Below the pieces are notes generated by a model. It did no database searches, was not told the DNA's origin, and was given only the letters and a program-made list of their open reading frames with translations. Positions 17,099-26,116 of a stretch of 64,000 bases of DNA are shown piece by piece; positions within the stretch are counted from its first letter, which is position 1, and every line of letters begins with the position of its first letter. The translations under genes were made by a program, and so were the position numbers. Source of the stretch: Chitinophagaceae bacterium UBA7600 (GTDB lineage: Bacteria; Bacteroidota; Bacteroidia; Chitinophagales; Chitinophagaceae); NCBI GenBank assembly GCA_002478885.1, contig DLKC01000012.1:1-64000 (forward strand), read 5' to 3'.

Positions 17099-17175
17099 TT
17101 ATTGTTTGTTATTTGTGTAAACCTAAAATATATTCAGCTAACAGCTGATAATTATTAGCGCCGGCATTACAATCT

Positions 17176-18189
17176 CTACAGTGCTTCAATGATCGCGGAA
17201 ACTTCGTTGATCATTGCCAGGTTTATGTCGAGATGCGTTACAAATCGCACATGCAGTGGTGAAATAGCTATAGCAAGCACGCCGAGCTCTTTTAATTTCT
17301 CAGCCAGTTGCTTCGAACTGTATCTTCCACCAACTTCAAAAATCACAATATTCGTAACGACCGGGAATATTGCCTTCACAAAATCTTTTTCAGACAGCAC
17401 TTCTGCAAGTTTTTTTGCATGCATATGATCAACTGCCAAACGGTCTATATTATTGTCGAGCGCAAAAATTCCGGCAGCTGCCAGGTAACCTGCCTGCCTC
17501 ATTCCCCCGCCAAAAACCTTTCTTATTCTTCTTGCCTGCTTTATAAAATCTTTACCGCCGATAAGTACGCTACCGGCCGGAGTTCCAAGCCCTTTACTCA
17601 AACAGACTGAAATGCTGTCGAAGATTTTCCCGTATACCTGAGGCTGCTCCTGGTTTGCAATAATGGCATTGAAAATTCTCGCACCATCCAGGTGGAGCTT
17701 AAGATTATTTTGAAGGCATACTTCTTTAATAGCTTCAAAATCAGTAAAACTGTAGCAACTTCCACCACCGCGATTGGAAGTGTTTTCCAGCGTTACAAGC
17801 CTCGTTCTTGCTTTGTGAACATCATCTGCATTAATTGCTGATTCGACTTGTCCGGCAGTAATTCTTCCGTAATTGCCTTCCAGCGTTTTTACCTGGGCGC
17901 CTGAATTAAAGGCGATTCCGCCGCCTTCATAAATATAAACATGCGACATTTTTTCGCAGATGACTTCGTCGCCCGGCTGCGTATGGCATTTTATAGCTAC
18001 TTGATTGGTCATGGTGCCACTGGGACAAAATATAGCTGCTTCCATTCCGAACATATCGGCCAGCTTTTGTTCCAGTTCATTAACCGAAGGGTCTTCTCCA
18101 AAAACATCGTCGCCGACTTTAGCCTGCATCATTGCTTCAAGCATAGCCGGAGTGGGGTGTGTAACAGTGTCTGAACGCAAATCGATCAT
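17176..18189 (-). CDS. ltaE: Low-specificity L-threonine aldolase
   Basis: A 337-residue PLP enzyme that cleaves L-threonine and L-allo-threonine to glycine and acetaldehyde. It starts with the family hallmark [20 protein letters not shown] and [15 protein letters not shown]. The PLP environment follows with [12 protein letters not shown] and [11 protein letters not shown], and the cofactor lysine sits in [26 protein letters not shown] completes the large domain. Length and motif order are normal for the family. It lies upstream of pgi on the same strand with 77 bp between, and no terminator was seen in that gap, so a shared transcript is possible. Fine specificity (L versus low-specificity) is inferred from the family. 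Confidence 0.92.
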   Translation of the reverse strand: MIDLRSDTVTHPTPAMLEAMMQAKVGDDVFGEDPSVNELEQKLADMFGMEAAIFCPSGTMTNQVAIKCHTQPGDEVICEKMSHVYIYEGGGIAFNSGAQVKTLEGNYGRITAGQVESAINADDVHKARTRLVTLENTSNRGGGSCYSFTDFEAIKEVCLQNNLKLHLDGARIFNAIIANQEQPQVYGKIFDSISVCLSKGLGTPAGSVLIGGKDFIKQARRIRKVFGGGMRQAGYLAAAGIFALDNNIDRLAVDHMHAKKLAEVLSEKDFVKAIFPVVTNIVIFEVGGRYSSKQLAEKLKELGVLAIAISPLHVRFVTHLDINLAMINEVSAIIEAL

Positions 18190-18208
18190 GGCAACGAAGA
18201 TAAGTGAT

Positions 18209-18250
18209 GCAAATAAAAAACAACGGCTACGTTATCTTGTAGCCGTTGCC
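18209..18250 (-). terminator. Hairpin terminator of the T9SS-exported protein gene
   Basis: CAACGGCTAC and GTAGCCGTTG form a perfect 10 bp stem with an 8 bp loop. On the minus strand it is followed by TTTTTTATTT. It separates the upstream exported-protein gene from ltaE. Confidence 0.85.
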
Positions 18251-18372
18251 TCAGTGCAATCATTTTTTTTAATATTGATTGTTTGTGTGATATTTTGTAC
18301 GAAAACGTCTAACAATACAAGATAACGGCACAAACAGATGTAACTCTTTCAGGAATTACTCAATGACTAATT

Positions 18373-20379
18373 TTATTGTTTCATCACTTTAAAAGTTTCT
18401 GTACTGTTCCCCGAAACCGCTTTCACTAGATAAACACCTTTGCTCAAACTGCTCATATTAACGTAAACAGTCTTTTGTCCCTGCACTGTTTTCATTGATG
18501 TAACTATCCTTCCTGTGATGTCTGTAATTGAAATCTGGTAACCAGGACTAAAGACCGGTATTGAAATCGTCAATTTGTCCATTACCGGGTTTGGATATAT
18601 TTCAATCTTTGTTTTTTGCACAGATACTGCATCCTCGCTGTTTGCGCCAATTGTTGCCAATGGGCCGTCATCATTTCTGATCGTGCCTTTGCCTGTGTTA
18701 TCTAAGATGGTAGCATTTACAGCATCAGAAAGTTTCACTTTAAATGATTCATTTGCTTCGATATCAACATCTCCATTTACACTTATATTAACTGTCTTTA
18801 CGGTTTCACCCGGATTGAATGTGACTTGTGTTTTGTTGGGCACAGCCACATAATCCACACCTCCGGCCGCTGTTACGTCTACAGTTTTGTATTTTACCTG
18901 TACCGTATTTGCTGAAGCGCTGCTAAGTGTAACTGAAAAATCAAATACTTTACTTCCGGAATTGCCTTCTGTTTTACTAACGTTGTTAATACTGATTGTT
19001 GGCGTACCGGCAGATGTTTCATCAAAAGCACAAATAGAAAACTGACCTTGATTCAAAGTATTTCTTGGTAGTACTCGAAAGTAAATTGTTTCACCAGGTG
19101 TGCGGCCCGAAAGGCTTATTCTTGCATGATTTGCAGAGGGAAACGCTGCGGTGTTCCCATCCTCGTCACAACTTATTTGTGTAAAAACACTACAATTGGT
19201 CGTTGTATAGGCTAACAACACCAGGTCATTGACCGCTGAATGTGTTGCAGACGTTTGTACAACTATATTACCGCTTGCCGGTACAACCGCACTATACCAA
19301 ACATCATTGATAAGTGTAGAATTAACTGTACAGCTAGGATTACCTGTAAGCGCACTGGTTATATCCGCATTGTACAAGTTCCCAATTACAGAGTTGGTAC
19401 AGCTTCCTGCACCAACTACGAGCGGTGTTGCAGACGAACAGGTATTATTCACCGGGAAGTTATTAAAGCCCTGTTGAATACAAAGACTGAATACGGCCCT
19501 TTCTGTAATGCCCATTGTCCATATCCTGATATAATAGTCTCGCCCTGCGGCCCCTGAAAAAGATGTGGTGCTACCTACGCCATAGTTGGCGGTACAACTT
19601 TGACTTATACCATTAGTGGCATCTATTATTTCCATACCGAGATTTGCAAATCCGCCCGATGTGATAAGCGCACCTTCTTCAGGATAAATGTTAACGCCAT
19701 TAGCGGGACATGTAAAGCGGAACCATACGTCGTCATCATTTTCGTTATTGCAAAAGGGGTCGGGCACATCACGTGTTGCAGCAGCAGTGGTATAAAACTG
19801 CGGGGATATACACAATGCACCCGGATCATTTATCGATAAAACAGTTGCTGAGCCTGGAGTATTACCCGGGGTAAGGGGATTAATATCCATTACGGCGAAA
19901 GAAAAAGTCATTGAATTGAGATTGCCCCGCGCCCAGAAACGCAGGTAATAAGTATTGCCGGGCGTTAACCCACCCAACATTTCATTACCATAAAAAGTGG
20001 CCATTTCATTATTACAGACAATCTGGTTTCCACCACAACCATCATAAAGTGCATAGCCAAGAGTTACATAGCTGCTACCGGCCACAACAGTTTGCACCCT
20101 TAACAATTCTGTTTGTGTTACAGCTACGAATTTATACCAGATATCGTCGTTATTATCACTACCGGTAATACAAGCAGGGTTGGGGCTGGATCTCGTGGCG
20201 CCAACTGTACTGGCATTGATATAATTGGTAGTAAGATCATTGTAGGCAATGGTGTTAATTAATGTGGCACCGGAGCAGTTGTCATTTACCGGGGCCTGGG
20301 CAAACAGGTTATTTTGATAGAATACCTGCAAGCAGGCAGCAAAAGCAAAGCAAAGCAGCAGAGTTAAATTTTTTTTCAT
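18373..20379 (-). CDS. Large secreted protein with repeated PPC-like domains, Calx-beta domain and T9SS sorting signal
   Basis: A 668-residue exported protein. After a signal peptide ending LFAQ, three similar modules (about 32-165, 170-300, 310-455) each begin NDNC or NNTC with a Ser-Ala-Thr motif, carry a DDIWYKF, DDVWFRF or NDVWYSA strand and end in a YYLRFW-like strand. They resemble pre-peptidase C-terminal or adhesion domains. A Calx-beta domain follows (about 460-568, with FSVTLSSAS and VDYVAVP). The last 75 residues, from IEIYPNPVMDKLTI to ETFKVMKQ, are a type A T9SS sorting domain, so it should be exported and surface-attached. The function is probably adhesion or matrix binding (inference). 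Confidence 0.88.
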   Translation of the reverse strand: MKKNLTLLLCFAFAACLQVFYQNNLFAQAPVNDNCSGATLINTIAYNDLTTNYINASTVGATRSSPNPACITGSDNNDDIWYKFVAVTQTELLRVQTVVAGSSYVTLGYALYDGCGGNQIVCNNEMATFYGNEMLGGLTPGNTYYLRFWARGNLNSMTFSFAVMDINPLTPGNTPGSATVLSINDPGALCISPQFYTTAAATRDVPDPFCNNENDDDVWFRFTCPANGVNIYPEEGALITSGGFANLGMEIIDATNGISQSCTANYGVGSTTSFSGAAGRDYYIRIWTMGITERAVFSLCIQQGFNNFPVNNTCSSATPLVVGAGSCTNSVIGNLYNADITSALTGNPSCTVNSTLINDVWYSAVVPASGNIVVQTSATHSAVNDLVLLAYTTTNCSVFTQISCDEDGNTAAFPSANHARISLSGRTPGETIYFRVLPRNTLNQGQFSICAFDETSAGTPTISINNVSKTEGNSGSKVFDFSVTLSSASANTVQVKYKTVDVTAAGGVDYVAVPNKTQVTFNPGETVKTVNISVNGDVDIEANESFKVKLSDAVNATILDNTGKGTIRNDDGPLATIGANSEDAVSVQKTKIEIYPNPVMDKLTISIPVFSPGYQISITDITGRIVTSMKTVQGQKTVYVNMSSLSKGVYLVKAVSGNSTETFKVMKQ

Positions 20380-20628
20380 GTAATTAATTTAAAAAGTGAA
20401 GTAATGTGGGGGGGTCAATGAAGTTACGTAAAGCGAAAAATATAAGCAATAACACTTTGATTTCAAACGATAATAATGTAGCATTTAATAGAAAATTAAT
20501 TGGCTGTTGAACCTAGGAAGCTGCTTATTGCAATAACATGGATGGTTTAGGTTTAAAACAATTGTAGCAGATGTATTTTTACTGAAGTTTCGGCAGTTAT
20601 GAGGCACGGCCGCATGGAGGAATAGCGT

Positions 20629-20655
20629 TCAAGTGAGTGACACAACAGCAGCTGA
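20629..20655 (+). repeat. Intergenic repeat, short form A-prime
   Basis: TTCAAGTGAGTGACACAACA then GCAGCTG, with the head AAGTGAG and core GAGTGACACAAC. Confidence 0.75.
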
Positions 20656-20744
20656 AATATGATAAAGAGCTGGTAAAAACCAGTGTATTTCCCCAAAAGA
20701 GGCTTGTTTTCCACAATTACCAAAAATAATCCGTTGCAAATTTG

Positions 20745-20752
20745 TACCTTTG
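20745..20752 (+). promoter_or_regulatory. Predicted -7 promoter element of rpoD, TACCTTTG
   Basis: An exact match to TAnnTTTG, about 97 bp before the rpoD ATG. No clear -33 element at the standard spacing, so only the -7 is claimed. Confidence 0.5.
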
Positions 20753-20848
20753 CCAGCTGTTTTCTAATTTGTTAAAAATTAAGTGTCAAAAGCAACTTTA
20801 TCCCGGCAATAAACGTCTAAAGTTTATAGTAAATAGTAATTCCACAAT

Positions 20849-21706
20849 ATGAGGCAACTCAAAATCGCAACTCAGATCACCAACCGTGATTCGCAGGCAG
20901 TAGAAAAGTATCTCCAGGAAATTTCTAAAATTCCGATGATCACTCCCGAAGAGGAAACAACACTGGCCCAGCGTATCAAAATGGGCGATCAGAGAGCGCT
21001 TGACAAATTGGTGCAGGCCAACCTTCGTTTCGTGGTATCTGTAGCTAAGCAGTACCAGCACCAGGGCCTTTCACTTAGTGATCTCATCAACGAGGGAAAT
21101 CTCGGCCTTATAAAGGCGGCACAACGCTTTGATGAAACAAAGGGTTTCAAATTTATTTCTTACGCGGTATGGTGGATTCGCCAGTCCATCTTACAGGCGT
21201 TGGCAGAGCAAGGCAGATTAGTCCGCCTGCCTCAAAATAAGATTGGCACTTACAACAAAGCCAACAAGGCTTACATGGCTTTTGAACAGGAGCACGAAAG
21301 AGAGCCTTCCACAGAAGAACTGGCAGAGATACTGGAAATGAGTGAGACTGAAATCAACAACATCTTCCAGAGCAACACCCGCCACACTTCTCTTGATGCG
21401 CCTGTACACGAAGCGGAAGATGTAGCCATGGGCGATTTACTCGAAGGCAGCGATGATACTGATGATGATGTAATGAAAGATTCGCTGCGTGAAGAAATTA
21501 AACGCGTACTGAAATCACTCAGTCCACGCGAAGCGGAAATCGTAAACGCTTATTTCGGTCTTGATGGCGAAAATGGTGTAACCATTGAGCAGATCGGGAT
21601 GAAATATGATCTTACCAAAGAGCGCATACGCCAGATCAAGGAAAGGGCGATTAAACGTTTACAGAAGGCCCGCTACAGCAATGCTTTGAAAGCATATCTT
21701 GGCTAA
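20849..21706 (+). CDS. rpoD: Primary RNA polymerase sigma factor RpoD
   Basis: A 285-residue sigma-70 factor of the short Bacteroidota housekeeping type, lacking the long region 1.1 and non-conserved region. Region 1.2 is DSQAVEKYLQEISKIPMITP. Region 2 carries LVQANLRFVVSVAKQYQHQG, the GLIKAAQRFDETKGFKFISY promoter-melting block and YAVWWIRQSI. Region 3 follows with NKIGTYNKANKAY. Region 4.2 has the helix-turn-helix TIEQIGMKYDLTKERIRQIK. It directs transcription from TAnnTTTG promoters such as those marked in this window. The gene stands alone, with its own promoter and a strong terminator. Confidence 0.96.
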   Translation: MRQLKIATQITNRDSQAVEKYLQEISKIPMITPEEETTLAQRIKMGDQRALDKLVQANLRFVVSVAKQYQHQGLSLSDLINEGNLGLIKAAQRFDETKGFKFISYAVWWIRQSILQALAEQGRLVRLPQNKIGTYNKANKAYMAFEQEHEREPSTEELAEILEMSETEINNIFQSNTRHTSLDAPVHEAEDVAMGDLLEGSDDTDDDVMKDSLREEIKRVLKSLSPREAEIVNAYFGLDGENGVTIEQIGMKYDLTKERIRQIKERAIKRLQKARYSNALKAYLG

Positions 21707-21727
21707 TAGCAATTCGTAAAAAAATTA

Positions 21728-21760
21728 AACCTCTTGTTTCATACAAGAGGTTTTTTTTAT
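21728..21760. terminator. Bidirectional hairpin terminator between rpoD and prfC
   Basis: AACCTCTTGT, loop TTCAT, ACAAGAGGTT, followed by a T-run on the plus strand and, in the other direction, by TTTAATTTTTTT. It serves both convergent genes. Confidence 0.9.
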
Positions 21761-21795
21761 TTGTGCTATAACTTAAGCCGGAACTATATAAATGT

Positions 21796-23382
21796 TTATT
21801 TATGTATCTCACTCGTAAAATGGAATTCAATATCCGGGTTGTTCTGCCGCTCGGTATTTAAGAACCATTCGCTCTGCGCCAGGTATACCGGGTGGCCATC
21901 TTTGTCTTCGCCGGAATTACTTTGTTTAAACCTGAGAAAATCTTCCAGCTTTTTCTGATCCTTGCTGGTAAGCCAGCAGGCCTTATAAAAAGGCAATGTC
22001 CTGAATTCGCATGCGGCGCTGTACTCGTGCAACAAGCGGTACTGGATCACTTCAAACTGGAGCTCACCTACACAACCGATGATTTTTTTCGTCCCTCCAA
22101 ACTGTGTGAATAATTGTGCAACCCCTTCATCCGTAAGCTGCCGGATGCCCTTTTCGAGCTGCTTCGTTTTCATCGGGTCTTTGTTTACCAGTTCCTTGAA
22201 AATCTCGGGCGAGAAAGAAGGAATGCCAGTGAAATAGAAGTCTTCCCCTTCTGTTAGTGTATCACCGATCTTGAAATTACCCGTATCAAATAAACCAACC
22301 ACGTCGCCCGGATAAGCATCTTCGATCACGTCTTTGCTGCGGGCCATAAATGAATAGGGATTGCTAAAGCGCAGGTCCCTGTCGAGCCGCACATGATGAT
22401 AGTATTTGTTGCGCTCGAACCTGCCACTGCAAACACGCAGAAACGCAATCCTGTCCCGGTGCTTGGGATCGAGATTGGCATGTATCTTAAAAACAAAACC
22501 ACTGAATTTATCGGCGCCCACATCAACACGGCCGGTGCTTGTTTCCCTGCTTCTTGGCACGGGTGCTATCCTGATGAACGTATCGAGCAATTCTTTTACA
22601 CCAAAATTGTTAATGGCACTTCCGAAAAATACGGGCGCTACTTTGCCGCCCAGGTAATCATCTGCATTCAGGGTGCCATGCACCGCATCGATCAGTTCCA
22701 CATCTTCTCTTAACATGTGCGCATCCTTCTCTCCTATTTTTTCGTCTAACACTGCCGTATTCAGGTCTTCAATCAGCACACTCTCTTCGTCAGAAGCCTT
22801 TGTATTGGCGGTAAAGAGCAGCAAATTTTTATCATGCAAATTATATACGCCTTTAAAATCTTTACCACTATTGATGGGCCATGTCATCGGGTGCAGGCTT
22901 ATCTTCAGTTCCTTTTCAATCTCTTCCAGCAGGTCAAACCTGTTCTTGCCATCGCGGTCCATTTTGTTGATGAATACAATGACAGGTGTATCGCGCATGC
23001 GGCATACTTCCATCAGCCTGCGGGTTTGATCTTCCACGCCATTTACACTGTCAACCACGAGCACAACACTGTCAACCGCCGTTAATGTCCGGTAAGTGTC
23101 TTCTGCAAAGTCTTTGTGGCCCGGCGTATCGAGCAGGTTAATAAGGTTACCCTTGTATTCAAAGGTCATTACGCTCGTTGCCACAGAAATACCGCGCTGC
23201 CGTTCAATTTCCATGAAGTCACTGGTAGCGTGTTTTTTTATCTTATTGCTTTTTACCGCGCCGGCCGTTTGTATAGCGCCGCCGAACAGCAGGAACTTCT
23301 CTGTCAGTGTGGTCTTACCTGCATCCGGGTGCGATATAATGGCGAACGTTTTGCGGCTGTTGATCTCTTTTTCGTATTTCAT
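21796..23382 (-). CDS. prfC: Peptide chain release factor 3
   Basis: A 528-residue translational GTPase that recycles release factors 1 and 2 after termination. The G domain shows G1 [13 protein letters not shown], the switch region with [11 protein letters not shown]3 [16 protein letters not shown] and G4 [16 protein letters not shown], all in RF3-specific form. The beta-barrel domain and the C-terminal RF3 domain ([17 protein letters not shown]) follow. ATG at 23380-23382 is preferred; a GTG four codons upstream (23394) is an alternative. A -7 motif lies about 57 bp upstream. It converges on rpoD and shares its terminator. Cytosolic. Confidence 0.95.
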   Translation of the reverse strand: MKYEKEINSRKTFAIISHPDAGKTTLTEKFLLFGGAIQTAGAVKSNKIKKHATSDFMEIERQRGISVATSVMTFEYKGNLINLLDTPGHKDFAEDTYRTLTAVDSVVLVVDSVNGVEDQTRRLMEVCRMRDTPVIVFINKMDRDGKNRFDLLEEIEKELKISLHPMTWPINSGKDFKGVYNLHDKNLLLFTANTKASDEESVLIEDLNTAVLDEKIGEKDAHMLREDVELIDAVHGTLNADDYLGGKVAPVFFGSAINNFGVKELLDTFIRIAPVPRSRETSTGRVDVGADKFSGFVFKIHANLDPKHRDRIAFLRVCSGRFERNKYYHHVRLDRDLRFSNPYSFMARSKDVIEDAYPGDVVGLFDTGNFKIGDTLTEGEDFYFTGIPSFSPEIFKELVNKDPMKTKQLEKGIRQLTDEGVAQLFTQFGGTKKIIGCVGELQFEVIQYRLLHEYSAACEFRTLPFYKACWLTSKDQKKLEDFLRFKQSNSGEDKDGHPVYLAQSEWFLNTERQNNPDIEFHFTSEIHK

Positions 23383-23438
23383 ACTGCTGGTCACGGCGGT
23401 AGATTACTATTCATCACCGCGCTCTTTTTTTCGAGGCG

Positions 23439-23446
23439 CAAAGGTA
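23439..23446 (-). promoter_or_regulatory. Predicted -7 promoter element of prfC, TACCTTTG
   Basis: An exact TAnnTTTG on the minus strand, about 57 bp upstream of the prfC ATG. It has the same sequence as the rpoD element. Confidence 0.5.
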
Positions 23447-23483
23447 AGGTTTGAAAATTTTATGGCGCCAGCTTTTACGCCAC

Positions 23484-23513
23484 GTGGCAATTCCGTACGT
23501 ACGGGATTGCCAC
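23484..23513. repeat. 30 bp near-perfect palindrome
   Basis: GTGGCAATTCCGTAC is followed directly by GTACGGGATTGCCAC, 15 bp arms with a single T/C mismatch that would be a G-T wobble in RNA. The right arm is also the start of the family C repeat shared with the left window edge. Confidence 0.8.
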
Positions 23514-23550
23514 GCCCGGTTCACCCTTCCCTTTTTATGGCATCACAGCA
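23506..23550. repeat. Intergenic repeat family C, second copy
   Basis: TTGCCACGCCCGGTTCA and the following TTCC, T-rich step, ATGGCA and CAGCA align with bases 1-43. This copy is joined to the palindrome at 23484. Confidence 0.6.
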
Positions 23551-23824
23551 CCGGCACTCCTTGTTACCGGTAATGCACTTCAACAACCGCCGAGGCCTGG
23601 GGGTTAACCTGGCATTATTCCATCATTTCCATCTCATGTGTCATGCAACGCGCCGCTTTTTATAACTCACTTGTACTCCTTAAATGATCTTTGGATGGAG
23701 CTGAAACGGGAGACGAGTAAAGAAAAATGTAGCAGCCGCCGCCAAAACAGGGTTGGAGGCCCGAAAACCGGGATGGACGACCAAGAATTGGTTTTTGCCT
23801 GGCTCTACCAACTCCCTACCAACC

Positions 23825-23857
23825 ATCTACCAAGTATCTACCAAGTATCTACCAAGT
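23825..23857. repeat. Three tandem copies of an 11 bp unit
   Basis: The unit ATCTACCAAGT occurs three times without a break. Degenerate CTACCAA steps precede it from about 23807. The unit length is about one helical turn. No gene overlaps. Confidence 0.85.
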
Positions 23858-24067
23858 AAGGGCGGAGTAAAGGACTGTCTTGTACCGATAAAAACTAACA
23901 AACGTTTGCGCCTGATAAGGAAAAAACCTTACAATTGTATACCCTATAGTGATGACAGCATCCTCCCGCAGTTGAAGTAACCCGTTTCAAGTGTTTACCT
24001 GCGATTCACCATTCACTATTCAGCATTGAAGCTTTCTCACGTCCCTTGCCCGATGTGTCACTTCTCC

Positions 24068-25906
24068 CTAATTCAGATTGAGCGTCTTATCTTTTGGATA
24101 TTTTACACTATAGGCAAAGCGGATCTTTTTGCTTTCGCCTGCAGCAAGATTGATCTTCCAGTTGAGAATGCCAAGATCTTTATTGATTTCCGCATCGCTG
24201 CTCTCCAGCAACTCCACCTCGATTTCTTTGTTCGTTGTGAGCGGGTACTGGTCTTTCAGCAGCAGGTTCACCGGTTCATTCTTATTATTCTTTACCGTTA
24301 TTTCGTAAGTAAATTTTTGAAGCTTGTTGGCTCCCAGGAATTTCACACTGCTGAAGTCTGCAAGCTTTTCTCTTTTTATTACAACACGCCTGTCTCTTCC
24401 CAGGGTAAGGTTCAACGTATCTGTAGTTGAATTCGGATCAATAAATGACTTGCCTACATAAGTTCCTTCAACAATAATGTTGGCATCGCCGGGCAAGAGG
24501 TTGAGTTTCTCCCAGTCAGCGATTTCAGCGAGCAGGTATGGGTCTTTATCCATCTTTGGCACTGCATAATGTTTATAATTGGCAGGCACATCAATGTTTT
24601 GTAAAGTGGCAGTTTGCTCTTTACCATTGGTCGGGACATCATAAGGCATATCAATATCAAAACTTACGTTGAGTGCGTTATCTGCAATGGAAATATAGTC
24701 TTCCAGCCCTTCTTTTAAATCAACAACAACCGCTCCCCCTGCGGCCTGCGAGCCATACATCGCCAATGCGGCCGATGCTTTTAGTTTACTTATCTTCTTA
24801 ATGGAAGACGGTGCAATCTTCTGAAATTCATATTCACTCATGACCGCACCATTCACGATGTATACCGGTTTCGGGCGATCTGCGCTACTGCCTGATGTTT
24901 CACTATCCGTATCTCCATAGCCAACAACCACTACTTCATTTAACTGCGAACCGGCATTCAGGCCCGCAACCTTGCCATCCAATGATTGTATGGTGTTCAT
25001 TCCCCGTAAACGGATCGCATTGTCCATTACCGATACCGGGTTGATATAACCCAAAAACCATGACTGCATAACAGGTGCATTGCCCCACTGTGCAGGAACA
25101 GAAGTGGAAAGTGATAGCTTCACTTGCTTCCAGTCAATACCTGTCGTTTGAACGATCTTCGCTTTATAGATCATCTTCACCGGGCTTTTGGTGTTTTCAA
25201 TTCTTATATCATAATAAGGTGTCCAGTAAGCGTTGCCTGCTATATAAGAAACAATAAAATCAGCTTTGCCGCCAATAGCTGCGGACAGCTGCAGCGTTAG
25301 TCTTCCGGCCGTGCTTACATTTTTCTTTTGCTCTTCTGCAATCTGCTTATTGATATTTTCTGTTACCAGCAGCAGTTTGGCTCTCTTGTCATTCAACTGC
25401 TGTATCTCATTTTGCAGTTCAGATGATTTGGACTTATAATAATCGATCAGCTTTGTTAGTTCAGCAACACTAAGCCCCGCCTGCTGGCCTTTAATATCCC
25501 GGTTACTTTTCAAAACATCCAACAGGTCTGAGGCGACCGTAAGCGACAAATTTATTTTAGCAATTTGGTCAGATATCTTATCAAGCGAGTCCTGCAACAG
25601 TTGCAACTTCGGGGTTTTCTCCGATGAGATGAGATAGTTGTTGGAGAACTCAACCCCAAGTATCGTCACCGTTGACGGCGCCTTAATTTGTATGCTGTTG
25701 ATGTCAATCGTATTTCCGAGGTTCTCTATCACCAGTTCGTTGTTTCCCTGCTTTAAGACAGCTGAAGCATTGTGCAGCAGTTCTGCGCCACTCCTGTAAA
25801 CGGTTACAGATTTAAGATCGGCCTGTGTAATGTTTGATACCTCTTTTGCATAAAGGGCAGTAAAAGACAGCAGGAAGACGACAATTAATATGTTCCTTGT
25901 TTTCAT
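24068..25906 (-). CDS. DUF4139/DUF4140 (MuiA-like) protein with a SusC/RagA-plug-like insert
   Basis: A 612-residue exported protein. After a signal peptide ending TALYA come a DUF4140 N domain (about 30-92, with VTVYRSGAELLHNASAVL), a coiled-coil stretch (about 95-195) and DUF4139 strands (YIAGNAYWTPYYDIRI, then from about 410 to the end). Between them, residues about 300-400 hold segments like a SusC/RagA receptor plug: LDGKVAGLNAG, LNEVVVVGYG, PVYIVNGAVM and LKASAALAMYGSQAAGGAVV. In SusC the RVAG-like element follows the VVVGYG element, whereas here it precedes it. No beta-barrel follows, so this is not a transporter. The DUF4139 function is unknown and the insert may be a periplasmic interaction surface (inference). 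Confidence 0.8.
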   Translation of the reverse strand: MKTRNILIVVFLLSFTALYAKEVSNITQADLKSVTVYRSGAELLHNASAVLKQGNNELVIENLGNTIDINSIQIKAPSTVTILGVEFSNNYLISSEKTPKLQLLQDSLDKISDQIAKINLSLTVASDLLDVLKSNRDIKGQQAGLSVAELTKLIDYYKSKSSELQNEIQQLNDKRAKLLLVTENINKQIAEEQKKNVSTAGRLTLQLSAAIGGKADFIVSYIAGNAYWTPYYDIRIENTKSPVKMIYKAKIVQTTGIDWKQVKLSLSTSVPAQWGNAPVMQSWFLGYINPVSVMDNAIRLRGMNTIQSLDGKVAGLNAGSQLNEVVVVGYGDTDSETSGSSADRPKPVYIVNGAVMSEYEFQKIAPSSIKKISKLKASAALAMYGSQAAGGAVVVDLKEGLEDYISIADNALNVSFDIDMPYDVPTNGKEQTATLQNIDVPANYKHYAVPKMDKDPYLLAEIADWEKLNLLPGDANIIVEGTYVGKSFIDPNSTTDTLNLTLGRDRRVVIKREKLADFSSVKFLGANKLQKFTYEITVKNNKNEPVNLLLKDQYPLTTNKEIEVELLESSDAEINKDLGILNWKINLAAGESKKIRFAYSVKYPKDKTLNLN

Positions 25907-26043
25907 ATACAGCTATTTCAGGAACAGATGCATTAAAAACATGAATTACACACAGCAATGCCAATAAATCATTTACAGCGTTACCTGTTGGGTTTATCTT
26001 CTTTGTGGTCTTTATTGCTCAACAGATTACCGGCAGCACAAGG

Positions 26044-26083
26044 TTCCGATGCCGGATAAGCCAGCATTACCGCGCAACGGATG
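26044..26083 (+). repeat. Intergenic repeat, long hairpin form B
   Basis: CGATGCCGGATAAGCCAGCA then TTACCGCGCAACGG. The hairpin arms TGCCGG and CCAGCA carry one mismatch. The CGCGCAACGG end matches the short-form core end. Confidence 0.75.
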
Positions 26084-26116
26084 TCACCTGGTTGTTCCAA
26101 AGCAGGGAACAAAAAA

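Larger units (their letters stand above)
20380..20848. other. Intergenic region upstream of rpoD
   Basis: About 470 bp between divergent genes. Contents: one A-prime repeat (20629-20655) and the predicted rpoD -7 element (20745-20752). A G-run of eight near 20407 follows the T9SS-protein start. No small gene or RNA was recognised. Confidence 0.6.
23395..24067. other. Intergenic region of about 670 bp with several short repeats
   Basis: From left to right: the prfC -7 element (23439-23446), a 30 bp near-perfect palindrome overlapping a family C repeat (23484-23550), a half-copy of the A-prime repeat on the minus strand (about 23659-23680, head GTACAAGTGAGT but no core), and three 11 bp tandem repeats (23825-23857). 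Open frames here are short, cross these repeats and show no protein signature, so no gene is called. Confidence 0.6.

Noticed and set aside
17099-17175. tRNA gene in the 77 bp gap between pgi and ltaE
   Set aside because: The length would fit, but there is no T-arm motif, no acceptor stem pairing and no CCA end.
23638-23859. 73-codon frame over the 11 bp tandem repeats
   Set aside because: The C terminus is the tandem repeat translated, with no supporting start signal or signature.
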